A stretch of DNA of 64,000 nt. Source: an uncultured Cyclobacteriaceae bacterium. GTDB taxonomy: Bacteria; Bacteroidota; Bacteroidia; Cytophagales; Cyclobacteriaceae. The notes under the pieces are model-generated. The model searched no databases and was not told the origin of the DNA. It was given only the letters and a program-made list of their open reading frames with translations. The DNA lies in contig CAJQKV010000005.1 in assembly GCA_905479015.1 (NCBI GenBank), positions 62,001 to 126,000 on the forward strand, read 5' to 3'. Below are positions 27,207 to 36,759 of this stretch, piece by piece; the first letter of the stretch is position 1; each line of letters starts with the position of its first letter. The translations under genes were made by a program, and so were the position numbers.

Positions 27207-28040
27207 TTAATTATTTGAGAGAAGGGTTATCTCGGAGTTAATAATACGGGAGCGCTCTATCAATGCTTCTTTTTCAAACTGAGTGATTAAGTCGGATAAG
27301 GGCATTTTTTTATCTACCGGTGCATAGTTAATATAATCTTGAACTAGTAAGCCATCCACCCTTCGCTTATTAATGGCAGATCTAAATCGAACGCCGCCGC
27401 CATCCGTAATATAATTATAGGCCAAATAATCAATCTCATAGTTATTCACGTTGACCCAATAGAGATATTCATCTTCAAAATCGTCACCCCCATTTTCTAT
27501 TTGAAAAGAGACCTTAATTTGATGATAGCTCTCACCTTTGATCTGTTTTATTCCCTGATCTGTTTTTTTAACCGCGAGATCGTTCAATAGATAGGGTAGC
27601 TGAAAAAAATAAAGAACTGAATTTATGGATCTACTGTATTTATCTGCCCATTCTTTTGAAACTTCTATGGAGACCCCATTTTTTTTTCGAGAAAAATGGG
27701 TACTATTGATCAACATATCTTCTATAAGTGCGGAGCCATCTTTAAAGGATCTTGTATAAGCATAGGAAGTATCCGATCGCCTTGCACTGTATTGCTTATC
27801 TCTAAACGAAAAAGATAGGGTGGCATTCTCAAAAAGATTTTGCCCATGTGCGATGATCGCTTGATCAATTACTTCTTGGCCTTTGTAGGTAAGTATTTTT
27901 TTTTGAGATGAGGAGGCCTTATTTTCGCAAGACCAAACGAAGAGCAATAAAATACCAAAAAGGCCCCAATTTTTTATGATTTGGGAAAGGCTTGGACTTA
28001 AGTTTGAAATGCGATTAAGAGAAAGCGGTTGATATTTCAT
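27207..28040 (-). CDS. Predicted lipoprotein, DUF6503-like
   Basis: 277 residues from the ATG at 28040; a GTG at 28070 is the alternative. A long charged/polar lead is followed by the hydrophobic stretch GLFGILLLFVWSC with a lipobox cysteine. The mature part is beta-rich with repeated Y-x-Y and D-x-Y-L-Y-W-V-N segments (DEYLYWVNVNNYEIDYLAYN), as in LolA-like or DUF6503 envelope proteins. Members of this family are sometimes mislabelled deoxyribose-phosphate aldolase; no aldolase motif is present. Function unknown; outer-membrane or periplasmic location. Divergent from the DUF4403 gene with a short intergenic gap. Confidence 0.65.
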   Translation of the reverse strand: MKYQPLSLNRISNLSPSLSQIIKNWGLFGILLLFVWSCENKASSSQKKILTYKGQEVIDQAIIAHGQNLFENATLSFSFRDKQYSARRSDTSYAYTRSFKDGSALIEDMLINSTHFSRKKNGVSIEVSKEWADKYSRSINSVLYFFQLPYLLNDLAVKKTDQGIKQIKGESYHQIKVSFQIENGGDDFEDEYLYWVNVNNYEIDYLAYNYITDGGGVRFRSAINKRRVDGLLVQDYINYAPVDKKMPLSDLITQFEKEALIERSRIINSEITLLSNN

Positions 28041-28105
28041 AGGAATGGAAAGCAGATGAATAAGCGTCACCTCAATAAATAGAGATCACATTATATTTTA
28101 AATAG

Positions 28106-29503
28106 ATGATAAAGTTAGGCTTATACTTTCGCTTATCGATAATAACCACCCTGATATTTTTGATAAGTTGTCAAGGCACTGATGATAGAATAGGGGCGAT
28201 CACACCGGTGCCATCCTCTTTTACCAATGTCCTCATTAAGTTACCGATCTCTGAGCTAGAAGAAGGGATTAATAAAATTTTGGATCAACAATTATTCGAT
28301 GGAGGGTTTGCTTTAAATAAAAAAAAGGACAGTTTATTTTTAAAAATTAATCGCAAGGAACGCATTGATATTGAATATTACCAAGGGCGTCTTCATTTGG
28401 CTTTACCCTTAAATATCTCGGCGATTATCAAATCTCGTCTCTTGGGCGTTTCGATCAGTAATGCAGCAAAGCCTATCAAATTTCAAGCTAAAGCTGAACT
28501 GTCTTTGGGGTTAAATATTGATGAACGATGGGATCTAGAATTTGATTCAAGATGGGAGACGATTATATGGAATGAACCGCCTAATTTTAAAGTATTGGGC
28601 TTGAAAATCGATTTGGCAGAACTGATCGAAAAAGAGATTCAAACACATAAAAGGCCCTTAGAAAAAACCATCAATGAGATGCTCAAGGACCAAATTGATT
28701 TAAGAACAGCAGTAGAAAGGCTGTATCGATCGATCCAAAAGCCATTGAAGATATCAGCAACGGCACTACCTTTTTATTTTACCAATGAGGCCATCAGTTT
28801 AAGGGGCGATTTTGTTAAGACTGAAATTAAGGACACCTTATTTTTTCAATTTGAACACCAATCGATATTACGCATAAACGATGTGCAACTCAGCCCTCAG
28901 CCGCTGGGAGTATTACCTCTGAGGACCAATCCTTTGTCTGACCATACCCAGATCAGTTCTTTTGTTGAATTCAGACTGTCCTTTCTGAAAATGGAGCAGG
29001 CCATGGATTCGCTACTACTAGGACAGGACCTTAATTTAGAAGGGATTGCTGGAAAAGTGATTAAAGTAGAGATCAGCCCTTATGAGGGATTTTTGAAATG
29101 GAATTTAACGGTCGAAGGTGACATTAATGGAATTATTTCTTTGTTTGTAGTACCGAGTATTGATGAAGACTTAATGATACGATTTTCAGCGTTTGATTAC
29201 GAATTACCTAAAATGGAGGGGTGGGCAAAGATTACAGATTGGGCAATGCACCGGGCCATTGAAAAATATGTAGTCAGTAGATCAAGCTATGATATGGCTC
29301 CTTTTCTCTATTCATTGGACGACCGGATTGCGCGTGGATTAAAGAAGTCCCCCTTATCAAAAAATATAGATTTAGCCTTGACCTTGAATAAATTTACCCC
29401 ATATTCGAAGGGTATGAACGAAGTGGAAATCCAATTTATATTCCAGATTGAGGGTCAGGCAGCTCTTTCAATAAAGGACAAATTATTTATCAAGAAGAAG
29501 TAA
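28106..29503 (+). CDS. DUF4403 family lipoprotein
   Basis: 465 residues with the lipoprotein signal MIKLGLYFRLSIITTLIFLISC (Cys22). The rest alternates long beta-strands with an amphipathic central helical region (KEIQTHKRPLEKTINEMLKDQ), matching DUF4403 proteins, which have a lipid-binding SMP/BPI-like look. Function is not established; a lipid-transfer or scaffold role at the envelope would be inference. It is the last protein gene before the tRNA. Confidence 0.75.
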   Translation: MIKLGLYFRLSIITTLIFLISCQGTDDRIGAITPVPSSFTNVLIKLPISELEEGINKILDQQLFDGGFALNKKKDSLFLKINRKERIDIEYYQGRLHLALPLNISAIIKSRLLGVSISNAAKPIKFQAKAELSLGLNIDERWDLEFDSRWETIIWNEPPNFKVLGLKIDLAELIEKEIQTHKRPLEKTINEMLKDQIDLRTAVERLYRSIQKPLKISATALPFYFTNEAISLRGDFVKTEIKDTLFFQFEHQSILRINDVQLSPQPLGVLPLRTNPLSDHTQISSFVEFRLSFLKMEQAMDSLLLGQDLNLEGIAGKVIKVEISPYEGFLKWNLTVEGDINGIISLFVVPSIDEDLMIRFSAFDYELPKMEGWAKITDWAMHRAIEKYVVSRSSYDMAPFLYSLDDRIARGLKKSPLSKNIDLALTLNKFTPYSKGMNEVEIQFIFQIEGQAALSIKDKLFIKKK

Positions 29504-29557
29504 GGATAAATCATTAGATTTTAAAGGTTAGTCCTTTTTATAGTCCCCTTATTGAAA

Positions 29558-29565
29558 TAAGTTTG
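29558..29565 (+). promoter_or_regulatory. Candidate tRNA promoter, -7 box TAAGTTTG
   Basis: Exact TAnnTTTG match 24 bases before the tRNA 5' end, with a T-rich tract (29535-29539) 19 bases upstream in the place of the -33 element. Positioned well for tRNA transcription. Confidence 0.55.
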
Positions 29566-29589
29566 TGTCTATAACGATGAATTTTTTTT

Positions 29590-29664
29590 CGGGATGTGGC
29601 GCAGTCCGGTTAGCGCACCACTTTAGGGTAGTGGGGGCCGCTGGTTCGAATCCAGTCATCCCGA
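29590..29664 (+). tRNA. tRNA-Pro with anticodon AGG
   Basis: Complete cloverleaf: acceptor CGGGATG/CATCCCG (7 bp), D stem GCGC/GCGC, anticodon stem CCACT/AGTGG with loop TTAGGGT, five-base variable loop, T stem GCTGG/CCAGT with TTCGAAT loop, discriminator A at 29664. CCA is not encoded. The acceptor C1-G72 pair and the D-arm are typical of bacterial tRNA-Pro. The anticodon (29625-29627) is AGG, decoding CCU (and more if A34 becomes inosine). Bacterial tRNA-Pro normally has T, G or C at position 34. Confidence 0.93.
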
Positions 29665-29678
29665 CAAAAAACAAGCGA

Positions 29679-29714
29679 AGCAGATATTACCTAAGGGTGA
29701 TATCTGCTTTTTTT
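29679..29714 (+). terminator. Rho-independent terminator after tRNA-Pro
   Basis: Thirteen-pair hairpin (29679-29691 with 29696-29708, one G-T pair, four-base loop) built on AGCAGATAT/ATATCTGCT, followed at once by seven Ts. It begins 15 bases after the tRNA. Confidence 0.88.
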
Positions 29715-29939
29715 ATTTACCCATAGAGCTCCTTCATTCTTAGATAATTATTTAAAATACCCAGAATCATTAGGCCTCATAATTGAATCAATAGCTGAGC
29801 GACCGATGTGGTATCTAGAACCTAAGTCCTTTTTCAAAAAATTAAAGTCTTCTTCATAAAAGATTAAGTGCGCTTAGGCCATGAGATAGTTTTGTAGAAA
29901 CCTTTTAATTTGCATCAATCATTATGCTTTAATTTTTTT

Positions 29940-31241
29940 TTAAAAGACCTTCAATAATTGTGGGAAAAGAATCAAAAGACCGAGAAATATAATCTGAATC
30001 ACTACAAAAGGAAGGACCCCAATATAGAGTTGTTTGGTTTTTATTTCTGGAGGAGCGACGCCTTTGAGGTAGAAGAGGGCAAACCCAAAAGGAGGGGTTA
30101 AAAAGGAGGTTTGAAGGTTAATGGCAAGTAATATGCCTATCCACACCAAATCCACACCCATGCTGGCAAATATGGGGGCAACGATCGGCACGACAATGAA
30201 TATGATCTCGATGAAGTCGATAAAAAATCCTGCAATAAAAACCAGGATCATGACCAAAATCAAAAAACCATTAGGCCCCAAATTAGATTTAGAGATCATC
30301 TCTAAGAAAAGTTTGTCTCCTTCAAGCCCTCTAAAGACCAAAGAAAAGGCCGTGGCCCCAATCAGAATCATGAAAACCATGGAGGTGAGCATGAGCGTTT
30401 CTTTGGTAACTGCCCCAAGTATTTTCTTATTCAGTTTTCCTTTATAGGCTGTGAGAATTAAAGCACCCATCGCCCCAATTCCAGCCGCTTCGGTGGGGGA
30501 AGCGATACCTCCAATAATTGTCCCCAATACCAGTATGACCAATAGCAAGGGCAATAAAAAGGACTGAATAATCTCCTTTGAAAATCCCTTATTTCGAAAA
30601 TGAGCAACTTCTTCGGGGGGCATGGCCGGTGCCTGATTTGGGTACATCTGAGCATAGATGATCACATAAATCATATACATACCAATCAGGCAAAAACCAG
30701 GTACGATGGCGGCAAGAAATAAAGCGCCTACCGAAACATTCAATACACTTGCCAGCAAGACTAACACGACAGAGGGGGGAATGATTTGTCCCAAAGTACC
30801 CGAAGCTGCGATCGTTCCCATGGCAAGGGTGGGTGCATAGCCGCGTTTGAGCATGGTCGGAAGACTTATCAAGCCCATCGTGACGACCGTAGCACCAACG
30901 ATACCTGTAGACGCTGCAAGCAAAGCACCTACTACGATCACAGACAAAGCCAAACCTCCTTTAAATTTGCCAAACAATAAGGCCATGGTCTCCAAGAGTT
31001 TTTCAGCAATGCCCGATTTTTCCAACATCATACCCATGAATACAAAGAGGGGAACCCCTAAGAGGACGAAATTCTGCATGGTACCAAAAATTCTTAAAGA
31101 GAGGAGATAGAAAAAATCAACATCAAACATCCAAACGCCTACAATAACGGCGACACCTCCTAAAGTAAAGGCAACAGGATAGCCTATAAGAATCAATATA
31201 AAAGCGACTATAAAAAAAATAATGGGCAGGTATTCGTACAT
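29940..31241 (-). CDS. dctM: TRAP transporter large permease (DctM)
   Basis: 433 residues with about 12 membrane helices, normal for DctM. It forms the Na+-driven translocation channel of a tripartite ATP-independent periplasmic transporter. Typical segments are VPLFVFMGMMLEKSGIAEKL, GASGIVGATVV-type repeats (ASTGIVGATVVTMGLISLP) and GTIGGIASPTEAAGIGAMGA. Its start overlaps the dctQ stop by one base. Substrate (usually a carboxylate or sialic acid) cannot be read from the permease. Confidence 0.93.
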   Translation of the reverse strand: MYEYLPIIFFIVAFILILIGYPVAFTLGGVAVIVGVWMFDVDFFYLLSLRIFGTMQNFVLLGVPLFVFMGMMLEKSGIAEKLLETMALLFGKFKGGLALSVIVVGALLAASTGIVGATVVTMGLISLPTMLKRGYAPTLAMGTIAASGTLGQIIPPSVVLVLLASVLNVSVGALFLAAIVPGFCLIGMYMIYVIIYAQMYPNQAPAMPPEEVAHFRNKGFSKEIIQSFLLPLLLVILVLGTIIGGIASPTEAAGIGAMGALILTAYKGKLNKKILGAVTKETLMLTSMVFMILIGATAFSLVFRGLEGDKLFLEMISKSNLGPNGFLILVMILVFIAGFFIDFIEIIFIVVPIVAPIFASMGVDLVWIGILLAINLQTSFLTPPFGFALFYLKGVAPPEIKTKQLYIGVLPFVVIQIIFLGLLILFPQLLKVF

Positions 31242-31735
31242 TATTTCAACAATATTTTTATTGAATTAAGCATGAGTACGACGCCTTGAAGCATCAATAA
31301 ACCAAAACCTACAGGAATGGCTGATTTAATTAAATATCGCGCGGGTAATCCGCCAGGATCTGGACTGGTTTCATTGAGTAAAAATGAACTTTGGACAAAA
31401 TCTATACTTGTGATCAGAGTGACCCAACAAAAAGGGATTAGGAAAATCAATGTGCCAATGAGATTGATCAGAGCCTTAGTTTTTGGACCAAAGCGTTGAT
31501 AGAAAAGATCGACACGAACATGTTTATCTTGATCCAGTGTCCAGGCAGCACCCAACAGAAACATGAGGCCAAATAGATGCCATTCTATCTCAAAAGTTGC
31601 TGCAGAGGTGATACTAAAAACATAGCGAAAGAACACATCTGTGACGATGATAAACATCAAAATGAGGGAGCTCCAAGAAATGGTTTTTCCGAGGAAACGG
31701 GTTAAATATTGGATCCCATCTATGATTGAATTCAT
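31241..31735 (-). CDS. dctQ: TRAP transporter small permease (DctQ)
   Basis: 164 residues with four membrane helices and the conserved second-helix region E-W-H-L-F-G-L-M-F-L-L-G-A-A-W-T-L. It is the scaffold partner of DctM. No DctP substrate-binding protein gene is found on either side in this window (the upstream side is a 313-base intergenic region and an unrelated rightward operon), so the binding protein must be elsewhere. Confidence 0.9.
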   Translation of the reverse strand: MNSIIDGIQYLTRFLGKTISWSSLILMFIIVTDVFFRYVFSITSAATFEIEWHLFGLMFLLGAAWTLDQDKHVRVDLFYQRFGPKTKALINLIGTLIFLIPFCWVTLITSIDFVQSSFLLNETSPDPGGLPARYLIKSAIPVGFGLLMLQGVVLMLNSIKILLK

Positions 31736-32048
31736 ACCGGCTAATCTATCGAAAACTACAGCAATAAAAAATTATTCTCTACCTGTGGTTTTCATGTAAA
31801 AAGTTTTTGTGGATTGAGAAAAATAATTAATGCATGACAAAAGGTTAAAATTTGGCTGAATTTATAAAAATAAGGTCGGCTTTCAAACGAATTTCAATTC
31901 TCTCAAATCATATTTATTTTATGTTAACCTCATGACGGATCGGTTTTATTATATATTACATGCGTTTCCTTTGAGCCGCTTTATTAGAAGACTTTTTTAG
32001 AGAAAAAAAATTAATTTTTAAATAATAATTAAGCTCTTACGTTTTTTC
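31736..32048. other. Divergent intergenic region, AT-rich
   Basis: 313 bases between leftward dctQM and the rightward envelope cassette. It must hold promoters for both. I find no exact TAnnTTTG box in either direction (closest on the plus strand is TAAAATTTG, about 31847-31855, one base too long), no tRNA and no long inverted repeat. A strongly AT-rich stretch (about 31995-32030) precedes the first gene of the cassette. Confidence 0.5.
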
Positions 32049-32789
32049 ATGAAGTTTTTTAAAGCTCTTTTTATTTTTATTCTTACTTCATTTACCACAT
32101 TGTATAATGCAATGGGACAATATAGCGTCAGTACACTGGACCTTGATGATCATGTGACAATTTGGTATGATTCGATGATCGGCCAAGAAAACATCGGATT
32201 AATTGAGGGCACTCTTTATCCTTTTCTGAACAAATCACTCCATTCACACGAATACTTCATTGAAAAAAACTGGCAGCTTGGAAGGCTTACATATAAAGGT
32301 CAAACTTTTGAAGTCAATATGTTATATAATACCTTTCACGATCTACTGCTTATTCAAAATGCAACCAATAGTTCAACTAAGATGGAACCACTGAAACTGG
32401 CTCAGTATCTTATTTCGGACTTCGAAATTGGGGACAAGATATTTAAGAGATTAGATGGAATTGAAGCACCAGAGATACCCGGATTTTATCAAGTATTGTT
32501 TGAGGCTCCAGAGATCAATATTTTGGTGAGAAGAGCCAAAAACAAAGTTATCGGCACTACGTCTGAGGGAAATTCAGGGGTTACTTATTATCCTTTGGCT
32601 TCGTATTTTTTGATGACTAAAAATCATCAAATTAAAATAAATAATAAATCTGCTTTTTTTAAAGCCTACCCTTCCCATAAACAAGAAATTAGAGACTTTA
32701 TAGGGTCTAATGGCTTATTAATTAAGCCCAATCAAGATAGAGATATTAAAAAATTGGCCATGTATTGTCATCAAATGAAGTGGGAATGA
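32049..32789 (+). CDS. Secreted protein of unknown function, first gene of TonB-receptor cassette
   Basis: 246 residues with a Sec signal peptide (MKFFKALFIFILTSFTTLYNA, cut near M-G-Q). The mature part has no lipobox and no motif I recognise. It is mixed alpha/beta with several aromatic strands and ends in a basic/amphipathic helix (PNQDRDIKKLAMYC). Its stop TGA overlaps the start of the TonB-dependent receptor (ATGA at 32786), so the proteins are made in linked amounts, and a periplasmic or surface role with the receptor is a fair inference. Function unknown. Confidence 0.7.
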   Translation: MKFFKALFIFILTSFTTLYNAMGQYSVSTLDLDDHVTIWYDSMIGQENIGLIEGTLYPFLNKSLHSHEYFIEKNWQLGRLTYKGQTFEVNMLYNTFHDLLLIQNATNSSTKMEPLKLAQYLISDFEIGDKIFKRLDGIEAPEIPGFYQVLFEAPEINILVRRAKNKVIGTTSEGNSGVTYYPLASYFLMTKNHQIKINNKSAFFKAYPSHKQEIRDFIGSNGLLIKPNQDRDIKKLAMYCHQMKWE

Positions 32790-35560
32790 TGAGAGCATTA
32801 TTTTTTGTGCTTGTTTTATTGATATCGGTCTCCTCCTACGCCCAGATTATTCCAAAATTTAATGGGAGTTATGTTAGCGCACCCTTAGAATCGATCATTC
32901 TAGACTTAGAAGAACAATTTCAAATTAAGTTTTTCTATGATCATGACTGGATTGATACCGTTCAAATCTCTGGTGATTTTATAAATACCCGATTAGATAC
33001 GGTTTTAAATAAAGTTTTCACCAATCAAAAACTAAGTTATTTCTTGAGCGGAAATCAGGTATATATTTCTTATCAGAAACCCATTATTAATCAGTTTGGA
33101 ATTGGCAAATTTTTCAATCGTGAGTCAAACTATGAACCGATTAAAAAGGGGTTGATCTTTGCCAAGGAATACCAAAAAGATCAGGAGGGGATCAATGAAT
33201 TGGAGAAGGTGTATGAGGTGGGAGATCGATATCAGTTTGTTATGGGTGAAACGGCTTCCATAGCAGGGTATGTCAGTCAGTCAGGCAATGAGTTGCCTGT
33301 TGAGGGAGCTTTTATCTATGTCGAAGAACCCTTTGTTGGTACTTCGACAGATGCCTCTGGTTTTTATACTTTAAGTATACCCACCGGCAAGCATATTTTA
33401 TTGTTGCAATCAATTGAGATGAAAAATACGTATCGGAATATTGTCGTTTTTTCTGACGGGACTTTCAATATTGATATGGAGGTAGATGTTATTGCCCTGA
33501 ATGAGGTGGTAGTCAACAGTGATCGTGATATTAATATCGAGCAGGCCCAAATGGGGGTTACTAAAATTGGAATCGAAGAAACTAAAAGTATACCTGTGCT
33601 TTTGGGTGAAAGAGACATAGTTAAGGCGGCGACGACAACTTCCGGGGTTCAGGCAGTAGGTGAGGGTGCCGCCGGGGTTAATATTAGAGGGGGTAAAGCA
33701 GATCAAAACCTTTTTACAATTGATGGAGCTACCGTCTATAATACTTCACATTTTTTTGGTTTTTTTTCTATTTTTAATTCAGAGTCTTTAGAGGGTATGG
33801 AACTATTTAAGGGAGGTATTCCCGCTAAATATGGAGGTCGTATTTCTTCGGTATTTGATATTACCACTAAGGTTCCAGATAAGGAAAAATATATTGTCAA
33901 AGGGGGTATTGGACCGGTCACTTCAAGTCTTTTATTTGAAGGCCCCCTCAGAAAAGAAAAAACTTCACTTATGATGGGAGGAAGAGCCACTTATTCTGAT
34001 TTTGTGCTCAAACAAATAAGTAATACCCCCTTAAGTAATCAGGATGCTGATTTTCATGATTTTATTCTTAAAATTGATCATAAAATTGATAAAGATAATA
34101 CCCTTTCAGCTTCGGGATATTACAGCTTTGATAGTTTTCAATTGGACTCCGATTCTCTGCTTGGCTACTCCGATTTTAGTTACACAAATGCAAATTTCTC
34201 AGTAAACTGGATGCACCAATTTAATGACGATTTAGATGGTTCATTAAGGCTTACAGGAAGCCAATATGGTTATCGTATTGGGTACGATAAGCTATTAACT
34301 CAAGCCTTTGATATTAACTATGATATTTCCGAATTAACAGCATCCACTGATTTCAACTATTATTTAGACGAAAAAAACCATTTTAACTTTGGAACTAGCA
34401 TGAAGAAATATCAGGTTAATCCTGGCGTGAGGCAGCCTCTTGGGGACTTGTCTAATATTAGCTTTGATGAAATCAATCCCGAACAGGCGCTAGAATCAGC
34501 CATTTATTTCTCTAATCAATATGATCCTACAAAAAATATTTCACTTTATGCAGGGTTAAGATATTCTTTATATACCCAGTTAGGTCCTTCTGAATCCTAT
34601 CAATATGCGCTTGATAAACCCATAAATCAGGCGTTCATTGTTGATACTCTTTCTTACGGGAAAGGTGTGCCAATGGCTACGTACCATGGTCCTGAATTAC
34701 GATTATCAGGAAGGTTTTCTCTCGCAAATTTAAGTTCTGTGAAGGTCAGTTATAACCGGTCTCGACAATATGTTCATATGCTTATTAATTCTGCCTCATT
34801 GGCACCTACTGACATTTGGAGATTGTCAGGTAAATACGTGGCACCTCAAATAGCAGATCAATTTTCAATCGGTTATTATAAAAATATCGTAGGAAATAAT
34901 GTGCTAGAGTTTTCAGTCGAGACGTATTACAAGGACATCAAAAATTTAGTTGATTTTAAAGTAGGCGCAGATTTGCAATTTAATAAGGCCATTGAAACAG
35001 ATCTTTTGCAGGGGGATGGCCGATCCTATGGGTTAGAGCTTTCCGCAAAAAAGTCTAATGGATGGTTTACAGGATGGTTTAATTATACCTGGTCACGTAG
35101 TTTTATCCGTTTAAATGGAGATTTTGCCGAGGAGCGGGTGAATGGAGGGGACTTCTTTCAGACCACTTACGATAAACCACATTATTTAAACATGGTAACG
35201 AATTATAAATTCACAAGAAGGTACAGTCTATCTTTAAACTTGGTATATTCAAGTGGTAGGCCAGTTACCTATCCTATTGGAAAATGGCAATTTAATACTG
35301 CTGAAAGTCTACAGTACTCGGAGAGAAATGCCTTCCGTATTCCTGATTATTTCAGAGTTGACCTAGGGTTTGACGTTGAGGGTTCGCACAAGGCAAAAAA
35401 ATTGGCCCATTCTTTTTGGACCTTTTCAATTTATAATCTTTTTGGCAGAGATAATGCGTATTCAATTTTCTTCAAGACGGTTGATGGAGATGTCGAGGGC
35501 TACAAAATGACGGTATTTGCGAATCCAATTCCTACGATTACCTTTAATTTTAAAATATGA
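32786..35560 (+). CDS. TonB-dependent receptor with STN and carboxypeptidase-regulatory-like domains
   Basis: 924 residues from the first of two adjacent ATGs. Order: signal peptide (RALFFVLVLLISVSSYAQ), STN domain (about 25-95; APLESIILDLEEQFQI), a linker, a carboxypeptidase-regulatory-like domain (about 155-240; SIAGYVSQSGNELPVEGA), plug (about 265-390; GVNIRGGKADQNLFTIDGA, YGGRISSVFDI), then a beta-barrel ending in ITFNFKI. Outer-membrane energy-coupled importer. An STN domain often signals to an anti-sigma factor, but none is adjacent. Unlike SusC it is not followed by SusD; instead DUF4249 and MG2-like genes follow by ATGA overlaps. Substrate unknown. Confidence 0.88.
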   Translation: MMRALFFVLVLLISVSSYAQIIPKFNGSYVSAPLESIILDLEEQFQIKFFYDHDWIDTVQISGDFINTRLDTVLNKVFTNQKLSYFLSGNQVYISYQKPIINQFGIGKFFNRESNYEPIKKGLIFAKEYQKDQEGINELEKVYEVGDRYQFVMGETASIAGYVSQSGNELPVEGAFIYVEEPFVGTSTDASGFYTLSIPTGKHILLLQSIEMKNTYRNIVVFSDGTFNIDMEVDVIALNEVVVNSDRDINIEQAQMGVTKIGIEETKSIPVLLGERDIVKAATTTSGVQAVGEGAAGVNIRGGKADQNLFTIDGATVYNTSHFFGFFSIFNSESLEGMELFKGGIPAKYGGRISSVFDITTKVPDKEKYIVKGGIGPVTSSLLFEGPLRKEKTSLMMGGRATYSDFVLKQISNTPLSNQDADFHDFILKIDHKIDKDNTLSASGYYSFDSFQLDSDSLLGYSDFSYTNANFSVNWMHQFNDDLDGSLRLTGSQYGYRIGYDKLLTQAFDINYDISELTASTDFNYYLDEKNHFNFGTSMKKYQVNPGVRQPLGDLSNISFDEINPEQALESAIYFSNQYDPTKNISLYAGLRYSLYTQLGPSESYQYALDKPINQAFIVDTLSYGKGVPMATYHGPELRLSGRFSLANLSSVKVSYNRSRQYVHMLINSASLAPTDIWRLSGKYVAPQIADQFSIGYYKNIVGNNVLEFSVETYYKDIKNLVDFKVGADLQFNKAIETDLLQGDGRSYGLELSAKKSNGWFTGWFNYTWSRSFIRLNGDFAEERVNGGDFFQTTYDKPHYLNMVTNYKFTRRYSLSLNLVYSSGRPVTYPIGKWQFNTAESLQYSERNAFRIPDYFRVDLGFDVEGSHKAKKLAHSFWTFSIYNLFGRDNAYSIFFKTVDGDVEGYKMTVFANPIPTITFNFKI

Positions 35561-36759
35561 GCAGGAGTAAAAAAAACATAGTTTATTTATTTCTTTCAAT
35601 CATAGTCCTTTCTTGTATAGAACCCTATGAGCATAATTTCATTGGGGAGACTGAAAATTCTTTGTTGGTAGTGGATGCCATTTTGACTAACGAAATAAAA
35701 ACACATACCGTAAAATTATCCTATACATCTTCTTTAGAATCTGAAGACCTTATCTTGGCTAAGGGAGCCACAGTGACCATTGAATCAGAGAATGGTGAGA
35801 TTGTCAATTTAACAGAATCGCTACCCGGCAACTACGTTACTGACTCAACATATGCAGGAATGATTGGAGAAAGTTATATGCTCAGAGTCATCACAGAAAA
35901 TGGCAATGAATACTTATCTACCAAAGAGACGTTGAATGAAGCCCCACCTATTGACAGTTTATACGGTCGATATGTTCAATTACCGTCAAAAGAGAGTGGA
36001 GATATTTTGAATGGGGTTCAAATATTTTTAGTGACCGATTGGCAAAATTACGAAGTCAGTACTTTTAGGTATACCTGGGAGGAGACTTACGAATGGAGAG
36101 TTCCCTATCCCTCATATTATTTATGGGATGAAACATCTGAAAAATTAATCCTTAGAACACAAAGTGTAGATAAATGTTTCAGACAAGAGACCAGCAGTTC
36201 CTTAATAATGGGATCTGGAATCGCGTTAAATAATCAAAAATTAACTGAATTCCCTGTTCATTTTATCAATGAAGCAGATCCAAATTTAGCCTATAAAACA
36301 GCCGTTCGTGTAAAGCAATATGCTTTGTCTGCATCTACTTATCAGTTTTATAAAAGATTGCAGGATAATAATGAATCCGGAGGCTCACTTTTTGATAAAC
36401 AAAAAGGAAATATTGTGGGCAACATGGAGGTGTTGACGGGTCCTCGAGAATTGGTATTGGGAAATTTTGAAGTTTCCGGGGTATCGTCAAAATTAGTATT
36501 CTTTGTGCCTAAAACTTTTGTACCCGATGGGTTCAATATTCCGTTATTAAATGCTCAATGTAATTTAATTTACAGGACGTCTGCAGATTCTATTCCAACA
36601 TCAGGGTTAGCGGATTATTTTAGCTCAAGCGAGTCGGCGGGAAAAGGGATATGGGCCTTTTTTATGCCGGAGCCTCCGGGATTTTACGTAATACTTTCTG
36701 AGCCTTGTACGGACTGTAGGATTAATGGGGATATAGAAATACCCACTTTTTGGGAATGA
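35557..36759 (+). CDS. DUF4249 family lipoprotein
   Basis: 400 residues. Lipoprotein signal with lipobox IVLSC (Cys20) followed by IEPYE, the start typical for DUF4249. The N-terminal part is a beta-sandwich (VVDAILTNEIKTHTVKLSYT), followed by a larger domain with a conserved-looking W-E-E-T-Y-E-W and two C-terminal cysteines (EPCTDCRINGD). DUF4249 proteins are commonly encoded next to TonB-dependent receptors and probably sit on the cell surface, but their role is not known. ATGA overlaps at both ends tie it to the receptor and to the MG2-like gene. Confidence 0.85.
   Translation: MSRSKKNIVYLFLSIIVLSCIEPYEHNFIGETENSLLVVDAILTNEIKTHTVKLSYTSSLESEDLILAKGATVTIESENGEIVNLTESLPGNYVTDSTYAGMIGESYMLRVITENGNEYLSTKETLNEAPPIDSLYGRYVQLPSKESGDILNGVQIFLVTDWQNYEVSTFRYTWEETYEWRVPYPSYYLWDETSEKLILRTQSVDKCFRQETSSSLIMGSGIALNNQKLTEFPVHFINEADPNLAYKTAVRVKQYALSASTYQFYKRLQDNNESGGSLFDKQKGNIVGNMEVLTGPRELVLGNFEVSGVSSKLVFFVPKTFVPDGFNIPLLNAQCNLIYRTSADSIPTSGLADYFSSSESAGKGIWAFFMPEPPGFYVILSEPCTDCRINGDIEIPTFWE

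Noticed and set aside
32786-35560. SusC-type receptor of a polysaccharide utilization locus
   Set aside because: There is no SusD next to it, and the neighbouring genes are DUF4249 and MG2-like; no CAZyme is within 15 kb on that side.
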